Assembly (NCBI GenBank): GCA_947455195.1
Contig: CANGMI010000004.1
Coordinates: 390,101-454,100 of the forward strand
From: Pseudomonadota bacterium
Lineage (GTDB): Bacteria; Pseudomonadota; Gammaproteobacteria; Burkholderiales; SG8-39
Length of the DNA: 64,000 nucleotides
Direction: 5' to 3'
Within the stretch, counting starts at the first letter, position 1; each line of letters opens with the position of its first letter. Below are positions 24,913 to 33,589 of this stretch, one piece after another. Below the pieces are notes generated by a model. The model saw nothing but the letters and a program-made list of their open reading frames with translations, was not told where the DNA came from and ran no database searches. Position numbers and translations under genes: made by a program.

Positions 24913-27483
24913 ATGACCGCGCCCGCCAGTTATGAACTTGTACTCCCGACCCGTTGCTGCCCCTCAGGAAACTGGGAAGCAGTCGTTACATGGCACGATC
25001 GACGAATGAAGCGCAATAAGCACAAGAGGCTTGCCGTTCGCACTCCTCTCGACCAACCCGACGAGGTCTTCAGCTCCGGTCCGCTCCGAATGATGCGGTT
25101 CGGCCGCCACGTCGTCTCGCAGACCAAGTGGCCGCCGGGTGAGTTCGACAACTTCCAGGTACGCCTAGTCTCGGGTTATGACGAGGTGGTGCGCGAGATT
25201 GACCGAGACATCGCCGAGGCTGCGGCCCTGGTTGCAACGCTGAGCCCACTGGCAATGCTGCACCGCGCTTGGTGGGAACGAAGCGGCGCGAGCCTGGGGA
25301 TTGAGAGCGAGGTCGAAGTCGGGCGCGAACACGCACATGCTGCGCGAATGCTCGACTACGTTCAGAGCCTGGTTGCCGGTACGCCGCCCGTTGCAGGCCC
25401 ACCGCGAGAGCTGATCGATGAAGACTGGAGCAAGCTGCAGGAGCTGGTTGCGTCCATCTTTCGGAGGCTGAACTCGCGATACTTCTTGTGCGCTACGGCC
25501 GCGCGCCGACAGAGCGGTCCGGCCGTCGACGCCGCATTCGAGGAGTTCCACTTTCGGACGCAGCTCTACTGGTGCAACGTCACGGGGGAGCAGTATCAGA
25601 ACCATCAGGTTCAAGCAATGCGCGAGCTGCTCGCACCACAGACCGGCGCGGTCCAACAGCTCTACGGGCTGAGCAGCGAGCAGCTGTGCGATGAGCTCGC
25701 GAAGATCTGGCACTCACTGACCAAGGGCATAGCCGATGCCTTTGAAGCCATGGACGCGTTCAGACAGAAGTCTCTGGAAGCACTGGACGCAGACATCAAA
25801 GCTGGTATCGCGAAAGATGGTGACCCAAGAGAGATGCTGCGCGCATCAATCGTCCGCCACGGGCTTGAGGCGGAACAGAACCGGGCAGTCGGGCTCTTTC
25901 TTCTCCACGACCTCTTCGACTTGCAGAAGGTGACGAACCTGACGCCTGCGTTCCTTGATGACTTTTCTTGGGCGCCGGGCCAGGATGGAGAGTTCTTTGC
26001 CGAAGGCCCCTTCAAGGGGTGGCCGCTGCGTGTCTGGCCCATATTCAAGCGGCCCTTTATCAAGCTGGATGGAAGGTACTACTGCTTCGATCCGAGCAGC
26101 TTGTTCGATCACTTCTACCGACAGCTTGAAAAGCGCGTGTTCGCTGAAGACCAGCGCCTCAAGCAAGCCTGGATCGATGCCCGTAAAGGGGTTACAGAGA
26201 CCCTGCCCTTCGAGTACCTGAAACGGCTTCTGCCAGGCGCAACGTGCTTCAAGGAGATCTACTACTGGCTGGGTGAGGCCGGGTCAGCGGCTGCTCGCTA
26301 TGAAGCGGACGGCGTACTTGTTTTTGACGGGCATCTGTTCATCGTCGAAGTTAAGTCAGGATCGTTCACCTACACATCGCCCGCCACCGATGTCGACGCG
26401 CACGTGCAGTCGATCAAGAACCTGGTGTCTGCGCCGGCCAAGCAAGGCAACCGGTTCCTTCGATACCTGCAAACAGCCGATGAGGTGCCACTGCTGGACC
26501 ACGCAGGAAGCGAGACCGCCCGCCTCAGGCTTGGGGATTATCGCCATGTCACGATCTGCGCTGTCACGCTTGATCCCTTCACGGAGATTGCGGCCCAGGT
26601 TCAGCACCTGTCGTCCATCGGCGTCGACGTAGGAGACGAACCCGTGTGGTCACTGTCCCTGGACGACCTGCGCGTGTACTCGGACATCTTTACCAATCCA
26701 CTCGAGTTCCTTCACTTTGTCCAGATGCGCAGAGAGTCGTTCAAGTCGGACATCCTGCAACTCGACGACGAACTGGACCACTTGGGTCTGTACCTTCAGC
26801 ACAACCACTACCCCGAGCACGCTGCGGAGCTTAGCGGTGGAGCGAAGGGTCGTCTGCAGTTCGTCGGGTACCGGCAGGAGATCGACAAGTTCTTCTCCGC
26901 GCGCCTAGCGGACCCTGCACTTCCATCCCCTCTCCATCAGAAGATGCCTGCGGGCATGATGGCCTTGCTCGAGTTGTTGCGGTTGAGCGGCAAGGACGGG
27001 CGCTCGGCGATTGCGGCCTACCTCCTCGACGTGAGCGGAGACTGGCGAGATCGGATGTTTAACGCGCTGGCGGAAGAGCTAGGGCGATCGGAAGCGAAGC
27101 AACCGCGTCCCTTCTCGACCTTCGGGGAGGTTCGCCTGACAGCTTTCGCATGGATGCCCCGGTGGCAACACGCCTCGGCAGATGAGATGCGAGACCACGC
27201 GCGGGCGATCATGGTGATGCATGACGAACCGGAGCGGGTGCTCCTTGCACTTTCCTACGACGACACGGGCGTATTACTCGATGCCGAATGGCACTTTTTG
27301 CGACGCAAAGACATCTCGGTTTTCGAACTGCCGGCGCTTCAAGCACGGGGGGAGGCTCTGCGTGAAGCACGACTTCAGAAGGCAATCGCGATGGGCGGTC
27401 GCATCGGGCGTAACGAGCAGTGCCCATGCGGGTCAGGCAAGAAATTCAAGAAGTGCTGCGGCCCTGAGATGCAGTTGAAGTAA
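24913..27483 (+). CDS. Predicted PD-(D/E)XK nuclease with C-terminal SEC-C motif
   Basis: An 856-residue protein. The C terminus (RNEQCPCGSGKKFKKCCG) is a SEC-C zinc-binding motif. The middle contains YEADGVLVFDGHLFIVEVKSG, with Asp466, Glu479 and Lys481 spaced as in PD-(D/E)XK nucleases. The N-terminal 400 residues are mainly helical and unrecognised. ATG 24913 has GGAG eight bases upstream; ATG 25006 is an alternative. It follows abiE in the same direction, 154 bases on, inside the ICE, so a defence role is likely but unproven. Confidence 0.75.
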   Translation: MTAPASYELVLPTRCCPSGNWEAVVTWHDRRMKRNKHKRLAVRTPLDQPDEVFSSGPLRMMRFGRHVVSQTKWPPGEFDNFQVRLVSGYDEVVREIDRDIAEAAALVATLSPLAMLHRAWWERSGASLGIESEVEVGREHAHAARMLDYVQSLVAGTPPVAGPPRELIDEDWSKLQELVASIFRRLNSRYFLCATAARRQSGPAVDAAFEEFHFRTQLYWCNVTGEQYQNHQVQAMRELLAPQTGAVQQLYGLSSEQLCDELAKIWHSLTKGIADAFEAMDAFRQKSLEALDADIKAGIAKDGDPREMLRASIVRHGLEAEQNRAVGLFLLHDLFDLQKVTNLTPAFLDDFSWAPGQDGEFFAEGPFKGWPLRVWPIFKRPFIKLDGRYYCFDPSSLFDHFYRQLEKRVFAEDQRLKQAWIDARKGVTETLPFEYLKRLLPGATCFKEIYYWLGEAGSAAARYEADGVLVFDGHLFIVEVKSGSFTYTSPATDVDAHVQSIKNLVSAPAKQGNRFLRYLQTADEVPLLDHAGSETARLRLGDYRHVTICAVTLDPFTEIAAQVQHLSSIGVDVGDEPVWSLSLDDLRVYSDIFTNPLEFLHFVQMRRESFKSDILQLDDELDHLGLYLQHNHYPEHAAELSGGAKGRLQFVGYRQEIDKFFSARLADPALPSPLHQKMPAGMMALLELLRLSGKDGRSAIAAYLLDVSGDWRDRMFNALAEELGRSEAKQPRPFSTFGEVRLTAFAWMPRWQHASADEMRDHARAIMVMHDEPERVLLALSYDDTGVLLDAEWHFLRRKDISVFELPALQARGEALREARLQKAIAMGGRIGRNEQCPCGSGKKFKKCCGPEMQLK

Positions 27484-27970
27484 CGCAGCCGAAGCCACTC
27501 GCGCGAGGCAAAAAAGATCGAGACTTCCAGTTCGCGCCACATGGCAGCGGTCATTTAGACCTTGCCCGGGCGAGAGAGGTCGCGCGACCGCTTCACCCGG
27601 GACAGCGGGCTGCCACGTATTCACCGATCGGCAACTCCAATGGCCGTATGTTGCCGGTCAGCTTGAGTTTGCCCTGCCGAGCCGAGCGGCAGCAACCGCT
27701 GCAGTACGCCCATTCAGCGAACCAGCGCGGCCTGCCCATCTTCCATTGCTCTGCTTTCAATCGCACGCGTTCTCCTCCAACCCGCATCGCCCTTCACAGC
27801 CCGATTCAGTCCCACCCCCAAGCCCCGATTCCCCCAGACGCCGCCGCCCGCGCTTCCTACGATGCCTCCACCGCTGACGCACCCCCGCGTCGCGGACCCA
27901 CCGATGCACAGGAGGCCCCATCGCACGCAGCGCGCAATCGACGACGAGCAGTCCGGCCCGGCGCGGCGCG
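27484..27970. other. Intergenic region before the T4SS operon
   Basis: 487 bases without a confident gene. The promoter of the transfer operon probably lies here, but I cannot single out -35 and -10 boxes. A weak 64-codon frame on the - strand (27593-27787) was considered and not accepted. Confidence 0.45.
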
Positions 27971-28471
27971 ATGGCGCTGTCTGCACTGGCCGGGCTGCTC
28001 GTCGCAGCGCCATCCTGGGCCTGTTGGGATGAGGCGGCTGCCCGCTACGGGCTCAGCAGCCACCTGCTCTACGCGATCGCGCGCACCGAATCGGGCCTGA
28101 ACCCGGCGGCCGTCGGCCGCAACCGCGACGGCTCGCGCGACATCGGGCTCATGCAGATCAACTCCTCGTGGCTGCCGACGCTGGCTGGCCACGGCATCGC
28201 CGAGCACAACCTGTTCGATGCCTGCACGAGCATCCACGTGGGCGCCTGGATCCTCGCCGGCAACGTATCCCGCCTGGGCTACACGTGGGAGGCGGTCGGC
28301 GCCTACAACGCGCGCAGCGCGCCGCTACGTCGGGCCTACGCCCACAAGGTGCACCGCGAGTTGATGGCGACCGCCGCCAGCAGCGCCCGCCGTGCGGCCT
28401 CGAACGCCCCCCCCGAACGCCTCGCGTCTGCCACCCCTCCCGGGCAGGCGCGAGGTCTCCACGCGCAGTGA
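27971..28471 (+). CDS. Lytic transglycosylase (T4SS-associated, SLT family)
   Basis: A 166-residue periplasmic enzyme. A short signal peptide (MALSALAGLLVAAPSWA) precedes the mature domain. Catalytic Glu40 lies in AIARTESGLNPAA, followed by the SLT motif DIGLMQINSSWLP and the AYNAR segment near the end. It opens the peptidoglycan for assembly of the conjugation channel. It is the first gene of the + strand transfer operon. The start is weakly supported by a ribosome site; a nearby upstream start in the same frame is not excluded. Confidence 0.85.
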   Translation: MALSALAGLLVAAPSWACWDEAAARYGLSSHLLYAIARTESGLNPAAVGRNRDGSRDIGLMQINSSWLPTLAGHGIAEHNLFDACTSIHVGAWILAGNVSRLGYTWEAVGAYNARSAPLRRAYAHKVHRELMATAASSARRAASNAPPERLASATPPGQARGLHAQ

Positions 28472-28526
28472 GGGCGCGCGAGCCCTCTACCCCCCACCCG
28501 CCAACCTCACTGCCCTGGAGACACCC

Positions 28527-28847
28527 TTGAACCGTTACCCTCGCCTGACCTCTCGCGCGCCCGCCCGCCTCGCCACCGTCGCCCCGGTGGCCCTGCTGCT
28601 GGCACTCGGCGCCACCTCGGCCTTCGCCGGCACCACCGGCACCGAGTTCCAGACCATGTACACGACCATGCTGAACTGGGCCACCGGCTACCTCGGCAAG
28701 GCCATTGCCGTGGCCGCCTTCATCCTGGGCGCCGGCATCGGCGTGGCGCGCTCCTCGCCGATTCCGGCGCTCGCGGGCGTGGTCTTCGCGCTTTTCATGG
28801 TCTACGTGCCGACCATCATCGACTCGATCATGACCGCCACGATCTGA
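28527..28847 (+). CDS. traA: TraA-type pilin (VirB2/TrbC-like)
   Basis: A 106-residue prepilin. The start is TTG at 28527, with GGAG seven bases upstream. A signal-like segment ending in TSAFA precedes the mature pilin, which has two hydrophobic helices (YLGKAIAVAAFILGAGIGVA and AGVVFALFMVYVPTIID) as in VirB2 and F pilin. Position directly before traL supports the call. Confidence 0.8.
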   Translation: MNRYPRLTSRAPARLATVAPVALLLALGATSAFAGTTGTEFQTMYTTMLNWATGYLGKAIAVAAFILGAGIGVARSSPIPALAGVVFALFMVYVPTIIDSIMTATI

Positions 28848-28860
28848 CGGTCGGGCTGTC

Positions 28861-29151
28861 GTGAGCGACGTCGCGCTGGAAATCCCGCGCCGGCTGAACG
28901 ATCCCCCACGCATGTTCTGGTGGGAGATCGACGTGTCGCTGCTGTTCCTGGCAGCGGTGCTGGCCGGCATGATCGCGGGCTTCTTCGTCACCGGCTGCGC
29001 CGCTGGGGTGCTGCTCGCCTGGGCCTACGGCAAGGCCAAGTCGGGCGAGCACCCCGCCTTCGCCCTGCACCTGCTGTACTGGCACCTGCCGGCGGCGGTC
29101 TCGGGCCTGAAGCGCACCCCGCCCTCCCACTTGCGTGAGCTGGTCGGATGA
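28861..29151 (+). CDS. traL: F-type T4SS protein TraL
   Basis: A 96-residue inner-membrane protein starting with GTG. TraL features are the N-terminal IPRRLNDPPRMFWWEIDV, two membrane helices in the middle, and a C-terminal HLLYWHLP segment. It is a VirB3-like component of pilus assembly. The stop overlaps the traE start (ATGA). Confidence 0.88.
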   Translation: MSDVALEIPRRLNDPPRMFWWEIDVSLLFLAAVLAGMIAGFFVTGCAAGVLLAWAYGKAKSGEHPAFALHLLYWHLPAAVSGLKRTPPSHLRELVG

Positions 29152-29825
29152 GGCTCGACTGGCTGCGCGCCGACCAGGCCAGCGCCCGCCGCGCCACCGC
29201 GCTGCTGGCGATCCTGCTCGCGGTCTCGATGCTCGCCACGCTGCTACTGGCCGCGCACACGGTGCGCCAGGCCGGGCGCGAGCGCGTGGTGGTGGTGCCA
29301 CCTGCCATCCACAAGTCCTTCTGGGTCGAGGCCGAGCGGGCAAGCCCCGAGTACCTGGAGCAGATGGGCTACTTCCTCGCCCAGCTCACGCTCAACGTCA
29401 CCCCGCAAAGCGTCGAGCACCAGTCCCGCCTGCTGCTGCAGTACGCCGCGCCGGCCTCCTGGGGCGATCTGCGCACGGCGATGGCGGCCAACGCCGAGCG
29501 CATCAAGCGCGACGGCGCCTCCACCGTCTTCAGCCCGCAGGACCTGCAGGTCGACGAACGCACCCAGCGCGTGGGCCTGCGCGGCCTGCTCACCACCTTC
29601 ATCAGCGACCGGCGCGTCTCCGAGGTCTCGAAAGGCTATGCCATCGAGCTTCAGTACGCGGGCGGCCGGATCTTCCTGAAGACCTTCCGCGAGACCACTC
29701 CCAATGACCCCCTCGAACTCCAGACCCGATCCGGCGTGGCTCCCTCTGCACCCGCTGCACCCGCGCCCGATGCGTCTTCGTCTTCCTCTGCACCTGCTGT
29801 GCCTGCTGGCGCCCCTGCTCGCTGA
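29148..29825 (+). CDS. traE: F-type T4SS protein TraE
   Basis: A 225-residue VirB8-like bitopic protein: one N-terminal membrane helix (residues 17-36), then a periplasmic domain with the family segments VVVPPAIHKSFWVE and ADNAER-like AANAERIKRDGAS. The C-terminal tail is rich in Ala, Pro and Ser. It overlaps the start of traK. Confidence 0.88.
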   Translation: MRLDWLRADQASARRATALLAILLAVSMLATLLLAAHTVRQAGRERVVVVPPAIHKSFWVEAERASPEYLEQMGYFLAQLTLNVTPQSVEHQSRLLLQYAAPASWGDLRTAMAANAERIKRDGASTVFSPQDLQVDERTQRVGLRGLLTTFISDRRVSEVSKGYAIELQYAGGRIFLKTFRETTPNDPLELQTRSGVAPSAPAAPAPDASSSSSAPAVPAGAPAR

Positions 29826-30483
29826 GCCCGCCCTCGCGCAGCAGGTGGTCGAGGCCCGTGACGGCGCCACCGTGCTGGCCCGGGTCTCGCGTCAGGAAGT
29901 CACCCGCATCGCCTTCGAGCGCTCGCGGGTGCGCCGGGTCACCGGCAACGCCAACGAGTTCGTGCTGGAGAAGGACGACGAGCGCGGCCAGGTCTTCATC
30001 CGGCCTGCCGATCCGCAGTCCACCAAGCCGATCAATCTCTTCGTGAGCAGCGACCGGGGCACGGTGTCGCTGCTGCTGCAGCCGGTGGACGTACCTGGCG
30101 ACTCGATCGTGATCCGCGAGCCACGCACCGCAGGCGATGCGCCGCCGCGCCTGGAAGCCAGCAGCCGCCACGTGCGCACCCTGAAGAACCTGCTGGTGGC
30201 GCTCGCCGACGACAGCCTGCCCGAGGACATGGAGGTACGTGAGCCCGGCCGCGAGATCGCGCTCTGGTCTGGTACCCGGCTCACGCTGGAGCGCGTGCTG
30301 CTGGGCGCCCACCTGGCGGCCGAGAAGTACCGCCTGGCCAACACCGGCACCGCCGCGCTCACGCTGCACGAGCCCGACCTGCACAAGCGCGGCGTGATGG
30401 CCGTGAGCGTAGAGCGCGCGAGCCTGCAACCGGGCGAGGTCACACCCGTCTTCGTGATCCGGGAGCGCCGCAGCGATGACTGA
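29770..30483 (+). CDS. traK: F-type T4SS secretin-like protein TraK
   Basis: A 237-residue periplasmic protein (VirB9-like). ATG 29770 is chosen because it begins a clean signal peptide ending PALAQQ; it overlaps the traE end by 56 bases. The start of the mature part (VVEARDGATVLARVSRQEVTRIAF) is typical of TraK. It forms the outer-membrane core with TraB and TraV. Confidence 0.88.
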   Translation: MRLRLPLHLLCLLAPLLAEPALAQQVVEARDGATVLARVSRQEVTRIAFERSRVRRVTGNANEFVLEKDDERGQVFIRPADPQSTKPINLFVSSDRGTVSLLLQPVDVPGDSIVIREPRTAGDAPPRLEASSRHVRTLKNLLVALADDSLPEDMEVREPGREIALWSGTRLTLERVLLGAHLAAEKYRLANTGTAALTLHEPDLHKRGVMAVSVERASLQPGEVTPVFVIRERRSDD

Positions 30484-31939
30484 ACAACCCCTGCCACCCG
30501 GCAACGTCGATGCACCGGCCGGTGCGAGCGCCGAGCGCATCAAGCGCCGCCAGTACCTGCTGCTGGCCAGCATCGCCGGGGTGATCGTCGCAGGCACCGT
30601 TCTGTCGGTGTCGCTGACCGGATCGGGCACCAGCAGCGAGCCCGCCCCTCGCCCGAAGTCCACCAACATCCTCGCGCCTGGCGCCCAGGTTGATCCACGG
30701 GACGCCTGGCGTGGCCAGGCCGACGCGCAACTGCGCTCCATCGAGCAGCGCTCGCGCGAACTCACGCAGCGCGGCAGCGAACTCGAAGGCCAGAGCCGAG
30801 ACATGATGGAGCGGCTCAAGCGGCTGGAGGCGGGTAACGCCGGCGTGCCGTCTGGCCGCGCCGACACCAACGGCCTCACCCCACTGCCTCCGCCGCCAAT
30901 GCCGGCGCCCGCCACTCGCCCGAACTTCGGCCCGGATCCGGTGGCGACACCGCCTGCGGCCAACCCGGCGCAGAGGCTTCCGCCTCCGCCGACGCCCGCC
31001 ACCCTGCCAGCTCCTGCGGCCCCGCGCACCGGTCTGCCCGGTGGCCCCGGCGCCGCGCCGTCCGGCCTGGGCTCCGGTGGCATCGTCAGCATCACGCTGG
31101 CCGACCCGGCCGCCGTGCGCACCGGCGCCTCATCCGGTGCACCAGGATCGACCGACGCCACCGGCAAGCCTGCCTCGCCTTCTCGCGATACCCGCCGGTA
31201 CCTGCCCAGCGGCAGCTTCACCCGCGCCCTGCTGCTCGGCGGGCTCGACGCGCCCACGGGCGGCCAGGCCCAGCGCAATCCGCAGCCGGTGCTGCTGCGC
31301 CTGCTCGATCACGCGGTGCTGCCGAACCAGTTCCGCGGCCGCATCAAGGAGTGCTTCGTGGTCGGCGCCGGCTACGGCGACGTGAGCGCCGAGCGCGCCT
31401 ACATCCGCACCGAGTCGCTGTCCTGCGTCACACGCGACGGCAACGCGATCGACGTGCCGATCCGCGGCTATGTGGCCGGTGAGGACGGCAAGGCCGGCAT
31501 GCGCGGGCGTCTGGTCTCCAAGCAGGGGCAGATCCTCGCCAACGCCCTGCTGGCCGGTGTGGCCAGCGGCATCGGCACCGCGTTCCAGCAGAGCGCCACC
31601 ACGGTCTCGGTCTCGCCGCTGGGCACCACCGGCACGGTGGACCCGGGCAAGCAGTTGCAGGCAGGCCTGGGAACCGGCGTGGGCCGCGCCCTCGACCGGC
31701 TCGCCCAGTACTACATCACGCTGGCCGAGAAGGTCTTCCCGGTGATCGAGATCGATGCAGGCCGCACTGTGGACGTGGTCCTCACCCAGGGCATCGCGCT
31801 CGGGCAGTCGCTGGACGGCACCCGCCCCGATGGCGCGAACGCCAACGCGAACACCGACCCCGACCGCGACGCCTTCCCGCACCTCGCGCGCCGCACCCCC
31901 ACCGCACGGAGAACCACCGATGAAGACGACGAAGACTGA
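30476..31939 (+). CDS. traB: F-type T4SS protein TraB (VirB10/TrbI fold)
   Basis: A 487-residue protein. An N-terminal membrane anchor (residues 27-48) is followed by a coiled-coil stretch (LRSIEQRSRELTQRGSELEG), a Pro-rich spacer spanning the periplasm (about 130-210), and the C-terminal beta-barrel domain (YLPSGSFTRALLLGGLDAP onward). TraB links the inner-membrane ATPases to the outer-membrane channel. Confidence 0.9.
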   Translation: MTEQPLPPGNVDAPAGASAERIKRRQYLLLASIAGVIVAGTVLSVSLTGSGTSSEPAPRPKSTNILAPGAQVDPRDAWRGQADAQLRSIEQRSRELTQRGSELEGQSRDMMERLKRLEAGNAGVPSGRADTNGLTPLPPPPMPAPATRPNFGPDPVATPPAANPAQRLPPPPTPATLPAPAAPRTGLPGGPGAAPSGLGSGGIVSITLADPAAVRTGASSGAPGSTDATGKPASPSRDTRRYLPSGSFTRALLLGGLDAPTGGQAQRNPQPVLLRLLDHAVLPNQFRGRIKECFVVGAGYGDVSAERAYIRTESLSCVTRDGNAIDVPIRGYVAGEDGKAGMRGRLVSKQGQILANALLAGVASGIGTAFQQSATTVSVSPLGTTGTVDPGKQLQAGLGTGVGRALDRLAQYYITLAEKVFPVIEIDAGRTVDVVLTQGIALGQSLDGTRPDGANANANTDPDRDAFPHLARRTPTARRTTDEDDED

Positions 31940-32882
31940 CCTGGCCGCGCGCACCCCCAACCGCGCCCGCCATGCCGCCACGCTCGCGACCGCGCTGGCC
32001 ACGACCCTGGCGGCCAGCCTGTACGCCAACCCGCTCGCCGCCCAACCCGCCGCCTCGCCAAAGACCGGTGCCGCGACGGCCACCCGCGCCGCGCCGACAG
32101 GACAGGCGCAGGCCGGCTCGCCCGCCCAGGCTCAAGCGGCGTCAGCCACCCAAGGCGTAGTTCGATCGACCGGCACGCCGATCGGATCCGAACCGGCCGA
32201 CGCCAGCACCCTCGTCGAGCGCCTGCAGGCGCTCTACCCCTCCACCCGCTTCGGCGCGATCCACCCCACGGCCTGGCCCGGCGTCTTCGAGGTGGCGATG
32301 GGCGCCAACCTCGCCTACGTCGATGCGACCGGCCGCTACTTCCTGTTCGGCCACCTCTACGACATGCGCCAGCAGCGCGACCTCACGGCCGAGCGCAAGG
32401 ATGCGATGGCCCGCATCGATTTCGGGAGCCTGCCGCTGGCCGATGCGCTGACCGAAGTCCGGGGCAAGGGCACGCGCACGCTGGCGATCTTCAGCGACCC
32501 GGACTGCCCCTACTGCCGGCGGCTGGAAGCCGAACTGCGCGGCCTGGATGACGTCACGATCCACACCTTCCTGATGCCGCTGGCCTCGCTGCACCCGGCC
32601 GCACGCGGGAAGGCCGTGTCGGTGTGGTGCGCGACCGACCGACTCGCCAGCTGGCAGACGCTGATGCTGCGAGATTCGCTGCCGCCCCAGGCGGATTGCC
32701 CGCATCCAGTGGACCGCAACGTGGCCCTGGGCGAGCAGCTCGGGATCAACGGCACGCCGACCCTGATCGCGGGCGACGGTCGCGTGCTCGCGGGTGCCGC
32801 CAGCCGGGATCAGATCGAGGCCTGGCTGTCGCGCCCCGTGGCGGGTGCCCCGAGCGCAGCGGCGGGGGGTGGCGCCCGATGA
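31920..32882 (+). CDS. dsbC: DsbC-like periplasmic disulfide isomerase
   Basis: A 320-residue protein starting at ATG 31920. It has an N-terminal export signal (ending LAAQPAAS), a variable Ala-rich region, and a thioredoxin-fold domain with the CPYC active site in FSDPDCPYCRRLEAEL. The cis-Pro loop is NGTPTLI. It would isomerise disulfides in the Cys-rich TraU, TraN and TraF-associated proteins of this operon. The stop overlaps traV (ATGA). Confidence 0.88.
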   Translation: MKTTKTDLAARTPNRARHAATLATALATTLAASLYANPLAAQPAASPKTGAATATRAAPTGQAQAGSPAQAQAASATQGVVRSTGTPIGSEPADASTLVERLQALYPSTRFGAIHPTAWPGVFEVAMGANLAYVDATGRYFLFGHLYDMRQQRDLTAERKDAMARIDFGSLPLADALTEVRGKGTRTLAIFSDPDCPYCRRLEAELRGLDDVTIHTFLMPLASLHPAARGKAVSVWCATDRLASWQTLMLRDSLPPQADCPHPVDRNVALGEQLGINGTPTLIAGDGRVLAGAASRDQIEAWLSRPVAGAPSAAAGGGAR

Positions 32883-33586
32883 AGGGCGCGTACCCGGCGG
32901 CCAGCAGCCAGCCAACGATCCGACCGCTGCGTCTTGCAGCACTGTTCGCGGGCACCGCCGTGCTGGGTCTGAGCGGCTGTGCCTCGAACCTGTCGGGCGT
33001 CGGCGGCACCCCGACCTATGCCTGCAAGGCCCCGGCAGGCGCGCAGTGCACTTCGGTGTCCGGTGTCTACGCCAACGCCGGACAAGGCGCCCGGCAATTG
33101 CTCGGCTCGGACGCGCCCCGCGCGGTCGGACCCGGAGCGCTGGGAACGTTGGCCGCCGACGAGACTTCACACGGACCGGTGGTTCGCAGTGGCGCTGGAG
33201 CAGCTGCCCCCAAGGCCTCCCCCGCTGAGACCCGGCCTGCGTCCGCGCCGGCAAGCGGCGCGACCACAGTTGCCCCGACCGCACCTCCCGGCGCGGTGCC
33301 CGCCCCATCCACTGCCGCGCTGCGCACCGCTCCCCGAGTCCTGCGCTTGTGGATCGCCCCCTGGGAAGACAGCGACGGCGACCTGCACGAAGCGTCCACG
33401 GTCAACGTGCTGATCGACCACGGCCGCTGGCTGATCGAGCGGGTCCGCCCCGCACCGCGCAGCCCGCGCATGGGCGTCACCCCGCCTGCGACGCCCAGCG
33501 CTGCCCCCGTGAGCGCACCACCCGGCGCTCAGCCTGCTGGCATCAGCCCACGCGCCAACCCCTCCCTCGACCAACCCGAGCCCTGA
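32879..33586 (+). CDS. traV: F-type T4SS lipoprotein TraV
   Basis: A 235-residue outer-membrane lipoprotein (VirB7-like). The lipobox is VLGLSGC near residue 34, followed by the TraV pattern of conserved Cys (TPTYACKAPAGAQCTSVSGVY). The rest is Pro/Ala-rich with a folded RVLRLWIAPWEDSDGDLHE segment. It completes the core complex with TraK and TraB. Confidence 0.88.
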   Translation: MKGAYPAASSQPTIRPLRLAALFAGTAVLGLSGCASNLSGVGGTPTYACKAPAGAQCTSVSGVYANAGQGARQLLGSDAPRAVGPGALGTLAADETSHGPVVRSGAGAAAPKASPAETRPASAPASGATTVAPTAPPGAVPAPSTAALRTAPRVLRLWIAPWEDSDGDLHEASTVNVLIDHGRWLIERVRPAPRSPRMGVTPPATPSAAPVSAPPGAQPAGISPRANPSLDQPEP

Positions 33587-33589
33587 GCC

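Noticed and set aside
27593..27787. 64-codon - strand frame with a CSGCC motif before the T4SS operon
   Set aside because: Aromatic residues and a Cys pair made it tempting, but there is no good ribosome site, no partner gene and no recognised family.
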